A stretch of DNA of 64,000 nt from Podospora bellae-mahoneyi (Eukaryota; Ascomycota; Sordariomycetes; Sordariales; Podosporaceae), in NCBI RefSeq assembly GCF_035222275.1, contig NC_085881.1:2480001-2544000 (forward strand). Direction: 5' to 3'. The notes under the pieces were generated by a model, which saw only the letters and a program-made list of their open reading frames with translations, did no database searches and had not been told where the DNA came from. A program made the translations under genes and the position numbers. This document shows, piece by piece, positions 24,467 through 37,191 of the stretch (its first letter is position 1; every line of letters starts with the position of its first letter).

Positions 24467-26383
24467 CTGGTGATGGTGGTGAGACGACTGTGGTGGTTTT
24501 GGGAGAACAAGAAGAGAGGAGATGGCATCCATTGCTGGGGAATTTTGGTTGTCTGTTGGATTGTGCTGGGTTCCTTCCTAGCTACCTAGCTGGGAAAGAG
24601 TGGGTAAGATGATGAAGGGCTCTTGCTGATGATATCTGTCGGTCTGTGAGTTCCATGGTGCCGACGGTGAGGTCAATGCGGATGTGGCAGGTGCTTGTCC
24701 AAGTGATGGCTCCGCCTTGCAAGAGCCTCCTACCTTGTTCTGACGTCTTTCTTTTTGATAGTATCCTCAGCACCTGCAGGGACCGATTGGTTGCTTCCAG
24801 ACTGGCGGTAACTTCAAAGTTGTCAGGGAAGTTGCGGGTAGATCAAGGTATAAGGAAGCAGGGGTCTGATATTGAACGCTGGCCATGCTATTGAAAGTTT
24901 GAGCTGCCTTGAGAAGGCAGCTTGTCATTAAGCTTCTGAGCTTGCTATTCTCACCATCAGCCCAAGTCCAATATCCCAAAATGATCCAACTTACACTTCA
25001 GGTCGAGTCATCATCTCTCACCACTGCTCTCACTGTTGAGTTTGCCCGAGGCCTTCTTCAATTCACTCTCCCGGGCGTACCCCGCCAATACTTCATCCGC
25101 ATAGTCGTCTGGCTTCAAAAGGACCAAAGTGACAGGCAGGAGTATTGCAAGTTCTCCAAGCCGCCTGGACGAGGAGCGAGCGGGTCCGTCAGGGTAAGCA
25201 TTGGGATCTCACCGGCTTGAAGAATCGTTCGGGCACACACGACATATCGCCATCTTCGGCACTAGGGGATCCATGAGCACATCTTCTCTGAACAAAAAGA
25301 TGAGACAGTTGAGCTGGGATGGGCCGCCTGCAAGCCATGTACCAGCGCGAGCGAGCGACAGAAGCTTGTGTCCACATCATGTTGGGAAACTTCAGATGAA
25401 AGCTATGCCAGAGCAAAAGCAGCGTCTCCCCACGCCAGCAGCTCGCCAATTGAGTGACCAATTGAATGCCCAACCGGAGGGTCGCCTTCAACCCTCTCTT
25501 GCAATCATCTGCGGTGGCCCAAGCCTTCCAATGGATTCTGATCTACGACTATTTCCCAACCGCACCTCAGGAATAGTGTTCATGGAGGCTTGACATTGAA
25601 CGACGAACCAGCCAAGACCCTAAGGCCGTCTCGGGGAAAGCTCCAAGCGGGGACAGTGGATCCCGGCACTGTTTGACGTCTTTATACAGGGGGGTTCATT
25701 GCTGGCGATGGTGGAGCTGGCAATTGAGGTTCTCGATAATAGGTACTTGGCATCTACTCAAGAGAAGCTCATTGTTGGTAGATAGCTAATTGGTCTGCGA
25801 GGCGATGTGCCTGATAGACGGCCAAGTAACTTTCCTTGTCTAATAGCCGTGATTTTATGTGTACTAGCTGAGGTTTTATGTTTCTGACCTGCTACACTTG
25901 CTCGGTGACAAGCTTTGAAACCCTTCAACTATCTATCCTATGAAATCCATCATCAGGTCTTGAGCCCCAAGTTCCCAACAGCCACATCTGGAGAGGCTTG
26001 CTTGTTATAGCTTGTCGTTGTTTTCCTTTAAAGGCCTGCCAAGCAGCATGGTTGGGTGGGGCTCTCTGAACCCCGCGATAAGTAACTTGACCCCACCACC
26101 AATCAAGCATGACGCCTCCTCCTCCATAACATCGAAGCTGCCTAATCAAGACTTTCCCAAGCTTCCTGTCTGTAAAGCTTCCATTGCATGGAAGTGGCGC
26201 TCTAAAATTTAACCTTGATCGTGACCGCCTCAGTTTTGTCATAAAGCTCGCCTTCGTCTTTTTTCCTCACAGATTTGTCAGTTCCTGGCCTTTCTCTCTT
26301 CTTCCTCCTCCCACCACAGCTAACTCCGAGAAGTCATTTCGCATCAATACTGCATCACAACCGCCATACTATAGCAAGTCACC
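24302..26383. other. Divergent intergenic region with (GAT)n microsatellite
   Basis: 2.1 kb between divergent genes. A GAT trinucleotide run of about ten units lies at 24431-24463. No ORF here has a recognisable domain. The promoters of the PLAC8 and CAND1 genes must lie at its two ends. Confidence 0.55.
24431..24463. repeat. (GAT)n microsatellite
   Basis: About ten GAT units in the intergenic region upstream of the PLAC8 gene. It is not in a supported coding frame. Confidence 0.9.
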
Positions 26384-29300
26384 ATGGCGAGCACAATCCC
26401 CACGAACCCGAGCCCTCAGACGCTCAATATTCTTCTCCAGAAGATCGGTGATCCCGACCCAGATTTCCGGTTCATGGCACTGAACGACATCCTGACCGTT
26501 TTCAACATTGCGCGGACCGACTTTTTGACCCACGACTATAACACATCGGCGCGGACAGTCGATGCTATCGTGAAAGCACTGGATGATACCAATGGGGAAG
26601 TCCAGGGCCAGGCCATCAAATGTATCGGCCCTATGGTGCAGAAAATCACAGACCAGCTCTACATTCCCATGATGGAGAAGCTGGCAACCCTGAAGCTCAA
26701 AAACTCACAGGATACCTCGATCCCATCTCTTGCCATGCGGGCCATGGTGGCCGCCCTCCCCCGCCCAGTACCTGGCGTGTCCAACAGCCAGGTGCTCGAA
26801 GCCTATTCGGCTATCAGTAAGGCTTTGATCCCAAGGCTCATTGGCCGCAGTGGTTCTACGCCGGGGCTGTTGGCCACCGAAAACGAATCTTCCGACTACG
26901 TTGACGTTCTGATCGAGGTTGTCAAGTCTTTCGGACCCATGCTTCAAATTTACGAAATTGAAGTTATTCACAACTCGATCGTTACCCTCATGGAGAATGA
27001 AAAGGGCAATTCTGTGCTTAAGAAGCGGGCGGTGGTGGCCATTTCTATGCTCGCCCACTACCTAGCGGACGACCATCTAGCGCAATTTATCAAGCGTGCC
27101 ATTCATGTTCTCAACCATCCTAGCCTGACGGGAGTCACCCGTCGTCTCTACATCACGGTTCTCGGCTCCATGGCTCGCTCAGTACCTCAGCGGCTCGGGA
27201 AACACCTTCCAGAACTGGCACCAATCCTTCTTCGTGCTTTGAGTGAGGAAGAATTGGAGGCGCAACTTGAGGAGATCAGCGAGGGCGGGGAAGCGAGCTT
27301 GGAGTTCAGCGAAGTTCGCGAGGCTGCGTTGGTAGCTCTAGAAGCCTTTCTCGCCAGTTGTCCCAACCAGATGCGCCCCTATACCGACGAATCCATTGAG
27401 GCTTGCCTCCGCTATCTCAGATTCGACCCCAACTATGCGCTAGACGATGACGAAGATATGGAGGATGAAGAAGAGGAGGACGATGGGTTCGATGACGATG
27501 ACGAGATCGAGGCCGATGGCGGTTTCGACGATGACGACGATGCCAGTTGGAAGACTAGAAGGTGTGCTGCAAAGGCGTTGCATACGTTGATCTCAACTCG
27601 TAGCAGCGGCGATCTGCTTGACAGCGGAGTGCTCTACACCAAGGTGGCGCCAGCTCTAGTGAAGAGATTCGACGAGCGCGAAGAGAATGTACGACTGGAA
27701 GTCCTCTCCGCCATGGCTCTGCTCATTCGCAAGACCGGGGAGGGCGTCATCCCTGAGTTCTCCCTTGAAAGCCCCAGCGAATTCGTTCATCAGCAGCCTC
27801 CGAGCAGGAAACGGAGACGGCAAAGCAGTGCAGGCGGGGCTTCAGCGTTGGCTAATATGATCGCACCCGCAAGCCTCGCCGGAACCGGGCTTGCCTCGCC
27901 AACATTGGAGAAGGTGCCAGCAACAGGACCTCGTGCCGATCTTGCTGCTCTCACCCCTTCCATCATCAAGTCACTCGCCAAGCTGCTCAAAGGAAAGCTT
28001 ATCCCCACCAAACAGGCGTCTATCAACCTCCTCGACGATATCATCACTGTGCAGAGAGGTGGCCTTGGGCAGTATTTCGACCAAATCTTTGGTCCTATCA
28101 TTGAGGCTATAAAGCCCTCCAGCGTTGCCTCTACTTCGGCGTCGCTCACTTCTGCTGGAGGAAGTGCTTCCGCCACTGCAACCACACTGCGAATCGCTGC
28201 TTTGCGTCTCACCAGCGATATTGTGAAGAATCACTCGTCGGCTGTGCTTCAGCCCCATCTCCCCAGCCTAGTCACGGGCCTGGTGTCTGTGGCCCACGAC
28301 CGCTTCTACAAGATCTCCAGTGAGGCTATCCAGACGGCCGAGGAAGTGGTGAAAGCCATTACACCCCCTCGCTCCCGACTGACCGCGCAAAAGTTCAAGG
28401 GTGAACTTCAAAAGCTGTACGACGTCATCATCGACCGGATCAGAGACAATGACGCTGATGCCGAGGTTCGTCAAAAGGCCATCCACGCCCTCGGTACTCT
28501 TTTGGCTAGAACCACAGGGAACGAAGGCTCTGGTTTGCTATCGGAGGACAAGCGCAAGGCTGCCTTGGGATTCTTGCTTGAGCGCTTGAGAAATGAGACC
28601 ACCAGGATAGCTGCGGTCCGAGCCATCGATACTGTGGCCGCGTACTCGCTTGGTTCTATTCAGCTTGAGCCGGAATGGATCCGTCAGGTCGCCCATGAAC
28701 TTGCTGCCCAGTTAAGAAAAGCGAACCGGGCCCTGCGTGGCTCGAGCATCGTCGCTCTGAAGCATCTCATCCTTTCCCCCTCGACCAAGGGCACTCTTGA
28801 CCCAGATTCCGCTCAGGCCATCGTTAATGCGCTTATACCTGTCATTACCAGCAACGATGCTCAGCTTCTGGCCCCTGGTCTTCTCATCCTCGCGCACCTG
28901 ACCCAAGAGATGCCCCAGGTTGTTATCACCCCACAGCTTGTGACCGTCATCTGCGGCCTGGTCAAGACAACAGTCCCAGGCACGGTGCTCGACTCCTTGT
29001 TGATACTGGTGACCAACGCTGGTCAGGCTGGCCAAGGCAAGTCCTTGATGCAAGGGCTGCTTAGGGACGTTGGTGTCGCTGGTGACCCTTCTGTGGTCGG
29101 CAAGGTCATTGGCACTTTGCTCGTGGCCAGCGGGGACTCAGCCGGTGTCCAGCTCGATAACTTTGTGAGCGAGGTGAAGAATAACACCCAGGACCAAGCC
29201 AGGGCCAGCTTGGCTCTTGCTGTGATCGGTGAGGCAGGATTGAGACTTGGTGCGAGCTTCCCGGTGCCGCCGGAACTTTTCCTGAACCAGTTCAGCAACG

Positions 29301-30486
29301 AGTATGACAAGGTCTCGTTGGCTGCCGCTGTCGCACTTGGACGAGCTGGTGCTGGGAACGTCTCTGTGTATCTTCCCGTCATCCTGCAGGCGATGGGCAA
29401 GAAGGGCAACACTCAGTACCTACTGCTTCAATCTATCAAGGAAATCCTGCAGCAAGCGGCGCTGTCCTCAACGGATATCAGCCGGTACTCCGGCACCATT
29501 TGGGACCATATTTTGGCCTTGACGGATGCCGAGGACAACAAGGCAGTCTGCGCCGAATGCGCGGGTCGCATGGTCATCATTGACCCCAAGACGTATATGC
29601 CGAAGCTTGAGGTTCGTCAGAGCTCTCTTGTTTGTTTGTCACATATCAGTTGATCATGCTAACATTTCGAAACTAGGCTCTACTCAAGGACAAGTCGCCT
29701 GTGCTGAGGGCCACTGCCGTCCAGGCTTTGAGATACACACTGCCAGACGATAATGAGGCCTTTGACGCGGTCCTTAGATCGTCGCTCTTTGACATGCTCA
29801 AGACTGTCCTCGAAGATCCCGAGTTGGAGATTCGCCGTCATGCCCTGTCTACCCTCAACTCTGCCGCCCACAACAAGCCCGAGCTGATCATGGGCCGTTT
29901 CAACCAGTTGATTCCTTATGTCATGAAGGAGACGGTCATCAACCCTGACCTCATCAGGGAGGTGACCCTGGGCCCTTACAAGCACAAGATCGACGACGGC
30001 TTGGAGGTCCGCAAGGTAGCATACGAGACGTTGTATGCGCTCATGGAGACGGCCTTCTCACGGATTTCTATCATTGATCTCTACGACCGCATCATTGCCG
30101 GTCTCTCTGACGAGCACGATATCCGTGCGCTCTGCAACCTCATAGTGTCCAAGCTTGTTTATCTCGACTCGGCTGAGACGATCCGCCGGTTGGATCCTAT
30201 TGCCGCGGCCTTTAGGGCTACACTCTCGACTAAGCTCAAGAACACGGCGGTCAAGCAGGAGATTGAGAAGCAGGCCGAGGCCAACCGGGCGGTGCTCCGC
30301 GTGACTTTGCTGCTTGGTGACAAGCTCAAGTCGGAGCTGGCGACGGCGGGCGGTGCGGCGACTGGCGGGCATGAGGTGTGGACTAGCTATTGGGATTGGG
30401 TCAACAAGGACTTCAATGAGCAGCTCAAGGCTGTGAGGGAGGAGATTAAGAGTTTGTCTTGGAATACTATTAGTGCTTCGTCTTAG
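26384..30486 (+). CDS. CAND1/TIP120, cullin-associated NEDD8-dissociated protein
   Basis: Two exons, 26384..29611 and 29677..30486 (intron GTTCGTCA..GAAACTAG, phase 0), give 1345 residues. The protein is a HEAT-repeat solenoid from end to end. It begins NILLQKIGDPDPDFRFMALNDI, as CAND1 proteins do. An acidic insertion at about residues 355-385 is followed by SWKTRRCAAKAL. The C-terminal TIP120 region includes LGPYKHKIDDGLEVRKVAYE and LIREVTLGP. In the family, CAND1 wraps around unneddylated cullin-RBX1 and exchanges substrate receptors of SCF ubiquitin ligases. A Ser/Gly/Ala-rich insert (about residues 585-600) is probably a loop. The ATG at 26384 sits in a good context (TCACCATGG). Confidence 0.95.
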
Positions 30487-31321
30487 GTGGAGCGTGTAGG
30501 GGGACTGGGGCTTGGATTTCGGCTTGGTCGGGAGAGGAGGTGGTGGCGGTGGAGCCGGTGAGAGAGGCACTAGGGGAGGTGACGACATCTTGTGAAGCAA
30601 TGTGAGGTAGCAAGGGAGATAATGACACGGGAACTAGAGCCGCCAACAAGATGGACTTTGAGGTTTATCCATTGAGATGGAGACTAAAGGAGCTGAGAGG
30701 ACGGGAGCGGGCGGAGAAGCCGTTGAGAACAGAGGAGCGAGCAGAGGGGCAAGTAAAAAGGAACCCAGGGGCAACGTGGAGAAACATGAAGAGGGTGGAT
30801 GAGGAGTGGAGGAGGAAGGTTTGTTGAGAGGTTGAGGGGGATGGGGTTGGAAAGGAGGAAAATAGAGTGGTGAGCGGTTTGTATGGGTGTTTTTAAGCGA
30901 TTATTGGGGAGGCTTTGAGATGTCTGTTTTGGTGGTTTTGTGTATCGTCACTTTGGGGGCGGGTGGGGGGCTAGTCATTGTAGAGTTTTGTGAGTGTGCA
31001 TGGATATTGTTGATAGGAATTAAGAAAGAGCGATTGCGTGTACTGGTGGTTGACATGCCGTGAACTTAAAAGTGGCACTGCCTGCCGGTTGGTTATTCAA
31101 GGCATGCTGCCATTGTTTAACCATGCTTCTAGCATTGTCCTCGGTTCCTGAAATGTTCTGACCATGATCCACACGACAAAACTGGAGTTGGTCATAACCA
31201 TGATGGAAATCTAATGGTAGTCTATTCTGCTAACTCTAACTTTGGTTCTGCTTTGACCCATAAGAAATTCCCTTCTTTTTTTCTTTTTTTTTCCTTTATT
31301 TGAACCCCCAAGCCCGAGAAT
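30487..31321. other. Convergent 3' flank
   Basis: 835 bp between the convergent CAND1 and GMP synthase genes. The first part is G-rich on the plus strand and the end A/T-rich. No coding signal was seen. Confidence 0.6.
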
Positions 31322-33422
31322 TCACTCCAGCTCAATAGTCCCAGGAGGCTTGCTAGTAATATCATACGTAACCCTAGCAACACCATCCACCTCGTTGACA
31401 ATCCTCCTCGCAATCTTCTTGAGGAGATCAAACTTGAACTCATACGGCTCAGCCGTCATGAAATTTGTGGTGGTAACTGCACGGAGGATGATGATGTACC
31501 CATACACACGAGCGTCACCCATCACACCAACCGCCCTGTTGGTGTCAAGACCAGCGTAAGCCTGGGACATCTCATTGTAGATACCCGCCTCACGGATCAT
31601 GCTGATAAAGATGTGATCAGCCTTGCGGGCGATAGCCACACGCTCGGGGGTGACCTCGCCAATGATTCTGATGGCGATACCGGGACCGGGGAAAGGGTGG
31701 CGCATGACGAGATCCTCGTGGATGCCGAGTTGACGGCCAAACTCACGGACTTCGTCCTTGAACAGCTCGCGCAAGGGTTCGATGAGCTTGAGGCCTTGGC
31801 CGTTCATCATGCGGGCGGGGAGACCGCCGACGTTGTGGTGGGTCTTGATGGTGGCGGAGGGACCCTTGAAGCTGAGGGACTCGATGACGTCGGGGTAGAG
31901 GGTGCCCTGGAGGAAGTACTCGACCTTGCCGGCGTTGGGGGTGTTCTCGGCGGCCTTTTCGATTCTGATGGCCTCCTCTTCAAAGAGGTCGATGAAGGTG
32001 CTGCCGATGACCTTGCGCTTGGCCTCGGGCTCGGTGAGGCCCTTGAGGCGGCTGAGAAAGAGGTCGGCGCCGTCGATGACGGTGAGGTTGATGCCGAGGT
32101 GCTTCTCGAGTGTCTCCTTTACTTGCTGGCACTCGTTAAGACGCATGACACCGTTGTCGACAAGGACGGCGTGGAATCTGTCACCTATGTAATGTGTCAG
32201 TGGACTATGCAGGTCAACTTTGAAAATCAAACAACTTACCAATAGCCTCAGTCATGAGACGGGCAGCGACTGTACTGTCGACACCACCGGAAACGGCACC
32301 AATAACCTGGGCCTTGGGGCCAACGAGCTTGCGAATGCGCTGAATCTCGTGCTGGATGAAGTCACTCATGACCCAGTGTTGTCTGGCACCGCAGATATCG
32401 ACGGCGAAGTTCTTGAAAAGCTCAACACCGCGGGGAGTGTGCTCGACCTCGGGGTGGAACTGGACGCCGAAGACGGGCTTGGTCTCGTGGGCAATGCCGG
32501 CAAACTCAGAGTTAGGAGTGCTGGCAAGGATGGTGAAGCCCTCGGGAAGCTTGACCAGCTTGTCGAAGTGGCTCATATAGACTGTTTGAATTCGATGTCA
32601 ATGAAAACGAACCGAGTATATTTGGAAGGGTAGTACGTACCATGCATCTCCTCACCAAGGCCTTGGAAGAGCTTATTGACGTGGTCAGCACCCTCAACCT
32701 TCTTGATGGTGACATCCTTTGAATCACCAAGTCAGCACGCTTATTTTTGAAAAACAGAGTCAACCAAGTCTAAACCTACCGCATGGCCGTATTCCCTAGC
32801 CTCACCAGCGGCAACGTTGGCCGAGTTGGCCCGCCAAGCGATCTCCTGGCAACCATAGCAGATGCCAAGAATGGGGACACCCAGGTCGAAGACGGCAGGG
32901 TCGGCGTCTTTGATACTCAAGTCAGTTCATGACATCCTGCGCCTTGATCACCCCCTGAATTTGGGATGAGTAAACTCACGAGGAGCAGCCTCATCATAGA
33001 CTGAGGCGGGACCTGGAGTTGGAAATGGTGGTTAGCGATTATGTTTCAACCTCAAACTCAAGATCAGCCTATGATAAGGAGTATGATAACATACCACCAC
33101 TGAGGATGACACCTTTTGGCTTCCATGTCAAATCGGCAATCTTGGTGGTGCATGGGAGCATCTCAGCATAGATGTTAAGAGATCTGAGACATCTTAGGAT
33201 CAAGTGGCTGGTCTGGGAGCCAAAGTCCAACAGGAGGATGGTCTACGAAAAAAAAAAGGTCATGAGTGAGTGAGTGGTTCATCATGGTGGTGGTGAGCTG
33301 ATAAGAAGTTTGCGATGCGCCCAGCGCATGGAGGGGTAATTTTCTGAAAAGATCAAAACGCTTCAACTCACATCGAAGGTCTGGTTGGGGGCCTCGGCCT
33401 CGGCGGAAGTAGCAGCAGCCAT
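31322..33422 (-). CDS. gua1: GMP synthase (glutamine-hydrolysing)
   Basis: Seven exons on the minus strand, 33422..33372, 33242..33095, 33012..32980, 32907..32780, 32716..32641, 32581..32240 and 32184..31322, give 546 residues; phase is consistent at all six junctions. The enzyme turns XMP, ATP and glutamine into GMP. The N-terminal class I amidotransferase shows LLLDFGSQ, the nucleophile cysteine in LGICYGCQ, and the His/Glu of [12 protein letters not shown]. The ATP-pyrophosphatase P-loop is SGGVDST. The C-terminal dimerisation domain shows [13 protein letters not shown] and ends [13 protein letters not shown]. Several 5' introns are only about 55-130 bp, and a 33-bp exon lies at 32980-33012. 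Confidence 0.96.
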
Positions 33423-34145
33423 TGTGTCTGAATAATCAAAAGGGGGTATATCTTGCTTGCTGAAATCCGATGGAGCAAGCGATTGTGAAGGACTGCCGTT
33501 TTATTAACCTATGATTCACAACAACCAGGGCAAAAAAATAAAATTTTCCACTCGATGGAGGGGCGAGATCGGTAACACGCTCCCCCACTCTGCAGCTTGG
33601 AGGGGTGACCCTCCAACAAATTCCCGTCTTTAATAGAGGGTGGTCCGTGTGTAAGTGCTTATCAGTGAAGGAGACTTTCCTATTTGGGCAGTACTTTAAT
33701 ACTCACACGCCATTCTTGAGATGAGAAGACAAGATGTGACAATAAACTTTCCCATGAAATATCATCCTAGTCATTGAATTGCGGAATAGGTGTTTCTGAC
33801 CATCTTTTGGTAACATTGTTGCATAGAGAAAACCAAGAGTCATGGCTGCAGGGTCAACGACACCAACCGTGGGTGCCCCAAAGTACCGGTACTTACTCCA
33901 CACCCTTCAGCCCAGAGCTCAAGCCACAGGCAGCGGGTCCCGAAGTTCAATCAAGCAAATCGACTCCACTGCGCAAGCCGTCGTTGTCCCTGAACATGCA
34001 TCGCCAATTCTCAAGCTCCTTGACAGCTCCATATCAACAACATCCCCAGCCATAACCACACCCGCCATTATCCACGCGCATATCCATCCATACCTACTTG
34101 AATCATACACATCGCTTGGGGCATCAGCAACAAAAAACCACAACA
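33423..34145. other. Divergent promoter region
   Basis: 723 bp between the divergent GMP synthase and TRAPP subunit genes. An open frame with ATG at 33842 overlaps the TRAPP start in another frame and may act as an upstream ORF; it has no recognisable domain. Confidence 0.5.
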
Positions 34146-34901
34146 ATGTCCCAACCACGACCCCCTCCCACATCATCAGGCAACCCATCCGCCCCTCCCC
34201 AAAAAGAACCCTCCTCCTCCCACGCCACTGGCCTCCGCTACCCCTCCAACGGTAAAACCATCTACCACCGCCACCTCTCCCGCAGCCGAACCGCCGAGCT
34301 CTCCCAAGCCTCCTTCGCCTACCTCTTCTCCGAAATGGTCACCTACGCCCAAAGGCGAGTAACCGGGATCCAAGACCTCGAGAAACGGTACCATTCCCCC
34401 TTTCCTCCCTTTTCCCCTCCTCCATACTAACCTTTTCATTACCCCAGCCTCAACACCCAAGGCCACCCTCTAGGCCTAAAACTCCTCGACCTCCTCCTCA
34501 TCCGCGAACCCCCCCGCTCCCAATCCCGCCCCCTCAACATCATCACTCTCCTCCACTTCATCAAGATCAACCTCTGGCAGCACCTCTTTGGCCGGCAAGC
34601 CGACCGCCTCGAAAAATCCTCCGATCCCGACGCGCCAGACGAGTACATGATTATCGACAACGAACCCCTCGTCAACGCTTACGTCTCTGTCCCAAAGGAA
34701 ATGTCACAGCTCAACTGCGCGGCGTTTGTGGCCGGCATCATCGAGGGGGTGTGTGACGGGGCGGTTTTTCCTGCGAGAGTCACGGCCCATAGCGTGGGGA
34801 GTAAGGAGGAGGGGGAGATGTGGCCGGGGAAGACGGTGTTTTTGGTCAAGTTCCAGCCCGAGGTTTTGGAGCGGGAGGCGTTGATTGGTGGGAAGGGTTA
34901 G
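34146..34901 (+). CDS. trs31: TRAPP complex subunit Trs31/TRAPPC5
   Basis: Two exons, 34146..34387 and 34448..34901 (intron GTACCATT..TACCCCAG), give 231 residues. The protein is a BET3-family subunit of the TRAPP tethering complexes, the exchange factors for Ypt1-type GTPases in ER-Golgi traffic. A disordered Pro/Ser-rich start of about 40 residues is followed by TIYHRHLSRSRTAELSQASF, the helix AYLFSEMVTYAQ, and GHPLGLKLLDLLLIRE. Then come the conserved block MIIDNEPLVNAYVSVPKEM, LNCAAFVAGIIEGV and FPARVTAHSV, which are strong Trs31 markers. Length is slightly above yeast-type subunits because of the disordered start. Confidence 0.93.
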
Positions 34902-35418
34902 GAATGAGAAGAATTGCTGCGGTTGGGGTGGTCTAAAGGTGGTGGAATGGAGTGGGTTTGCATATATTATGGCGTTTATGGAGTTGAGAAGCAAAGTGTT
35001 TCTAATGGTAAGGCAAGCGATTTGTTTACAGATGTTATGGGTTTGACCAGAATAGCAGCTATTGCATTTGGTTAATATTGAGCAGTTGAGGATCAAAAAA
35101 AAAAAAAAAACAAGATAGAGTAAACGAGCGCTCATAAAGAGGGCTGTATCAATTGGTTATGGACTATGTGTATCAATCTGAAACCTGATGGGTATAATTT
35201 CCTGCTCCGATATGCACCCCAAACACCTATCCGATAATCCACAGGAAACCCCATTTTGTCCGAGCTGATGCAACCTGATGACCCTGTGAACCAAGCCAAA
35301 CGCCAAAGCAATGCTCTTCAGTCTGAAATTGCCCCCGAATGCCGAATGTCGTTACCATCCCAGCCATCAGTGACCACACGCGCGAGCGAGCGCAACCAGA
35401 GCTAGCTCAGACCAACAA
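34902..35418. other. Convergent 3' flank
   Basis: 517 bp between convergent genes, with a 17-18-base A run at about 35095-35110. No coding signal was seen. Confidence 0.6.
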
Positions 35419-36497
35419 TCAGCGCGGCAAGCCGCGGTACCCCGACCCCGGAGCGCGATGACCAGGGCGTCTGCGCGGGGCAGCATTGCCACGGCCAGCA
35501 GCACCCCCAGCCGCAGCAGCCCCAGCACCAGACGAAGTCCCAGGCCGGCTGTTGTTAGCCCACGGACCCTGGTGAGCATTCCCACCCCCAGGGCCCCTCG
35601 ACATGAGCTCCTCCAACCCCAAGTCCCTCCAAGCCGGCTCCTTCACCTTCTGAGTCGCCTTTTGAATCCCGAAGGCGGCGTGCTGATCGGGGACGACATC
35701 GTCCTCGTCCTCGGGATTGACAGGCTGGAGGTGAGGCGGGACGTAAATGTCGTCGTTGGGGAGTTTGGAGTCCTTGCGGAACTCTTCGAGAAGGTCGGCG
35801 TGGAAGGAGTGGTGGAAGTGGACGTAGGAGTAGTGGGCGTCTTTATTCTGAACCACCAAAAACATCAGTTATGAGTTATAATAGAAGGGGAAGGTGGGGG
35901 GGTAAATACCATGCTGGCGTGTCCAATCCAGAGTCTAGCAATCGCCCGACTAGTCACGGTGGCCTCAACCTCAAGGTTCTTCACCTCGGGCACCTCCGTG
36001 ATATCCGGCAAAGAAACTATCTGGCTGGATGTGCGGCCGTCGAGCTCCCAGGAACTGGTGCTCGTCGCGTACGAGGCGTCGCGGTCGGTATCCGGGCCCT
36101 CGAGCTCAGAGGTTATATCCGCTTCGTTATTGTCGTGGTTGCGATCGGCGTCACGGGCTTCGGCGTGATTGCGGATCCAGTTGAGCAAAAAATCACCCTC
36201 TGCCTCAGGAGTGCTGTCTAGACCGAGACCGTCAGAGTCGCCGACGGAGACGTTGTCGTCGAGGATTTGATCAGTGTGATCGGTCTGGGCAGGCAGGGCA
36301 GGTTGATTGCTGTGTTCGTCCTCGTAAGAGGGAAGATTCGGGTGCTGGATGTGAGAGGGGGGGGGGAGCGGGGGAGAAGAAGATCCGGCAGCGATTGGGT
36401 TGGAAGGTCGGTCGAGGTTGGCAGGGTCGACATGGAGATCAACTTCGTCCTCTGTGTCTTCCCAAATGGTCTCGAGGTCCCGGCCGCCTTGATTCAT
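35419..36497 (-). CDS. Unrecognised 338-residue fungal protein
   Basis: Two exons on the minus strand, 36497..35910 and 35847..35419 (intron GTATTTAC..GGTTCAG, phase 0), give 338 residues. I do not recognise the family. The first 150 residues are acidic and disordered (WEDTEDEVDLHVDPANLD), with a run of Pro/Ser. A compact, more conserved-looking stretch crosses the splice junction: EATVTSRAIARLWIGHASM joined to NKDAHYSYVHFHHSFHADLL, then DDIYVPPHLQP. The C-terminus is Gly/Ala/Arg-rich and ends in an RGG-like tail (RRRPGHRAPGSGYRGLPR), which suggests RNA or protein contact but no more. The regular splice sites and phase agreement support a real gene. Confidence 0.6.
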
Positions 36498-37191
36498 CTT
36501 CGCACTGTGAAGCCTGTGGGCTTGGTATGGTCCGTGCGTTGATGTGGCGCTTCGTTAGCGTGGTGGAAGAGAGAGAAGAGGGACGTGCGTTGTGGAGCTG
36601 CAGAAGTAGCGAGACTTCTGTTGCTGGGTGGTCTGTGCTTGAGAACCTTGATGGTCAGAGCAAGTTCACGACGGCTTGAAGCATACAAGTTCAGCAAGGT
36701 TTGCACTTCTAAAAGAGGTTGTGTTCAGGAAATCATCACAGTATTCGAGGTTTGTGATCGATTTACTGCAACTTGGACCTTAAACGAGCAAAATGATGTA
36801 GCGATCCGCGCTCGAACAAGTTACTGCTGGCCCTTCTTAATTCTCGACAGACTTACAGGTAGGATGGGTCTCATTTTATGTGGTTAGTCTTGGTCTGTAA
36901 GTAGATTTGGGTACAGGGCCAAACTGTGTGTAAAGAAAGGGAGTAACAACATGGTCACGATTTGTGTTGGCTACACGTCGAGGAACAAGAACATATAATG
37001 AGATGAATGCCAGATCTTTCTTATTTGTGAGCGAAAACTATGCTACCAAAACTTCTTCACTAAGAGACTTAGATCCAGCCAACTCAATTTCTCCTTTATC
37101 GGTCAGCTTCATCTATAAAAGACCAGTGGTGACCACCACGTTTTCCTTGCCATGGACGCCCCGAAATCTGCACCCGATCTAAGCCCAGTGT
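36498..37191. other. Boundary between housekeeping and accessory parts
   Basis: 694 bp with no supported gene. From here to about 62 kb, recognised housekeeping genes stop and gene density falls. Confidence 0.5.

Noticed and set aside
31613-32245. 210-codon plus-strand open frame
   Set aside because: It is antisense to GMP synthase exons and has only compositional (Asp/Val/Gly/Leu) character.
33842-34255. 137-codon plus-strand ORF ahead of and overlapping the TRAPP subunit start
   Set aside because: It has no domain and overlaps a well-supported gene in another frame; at most it is an upstream ORF.
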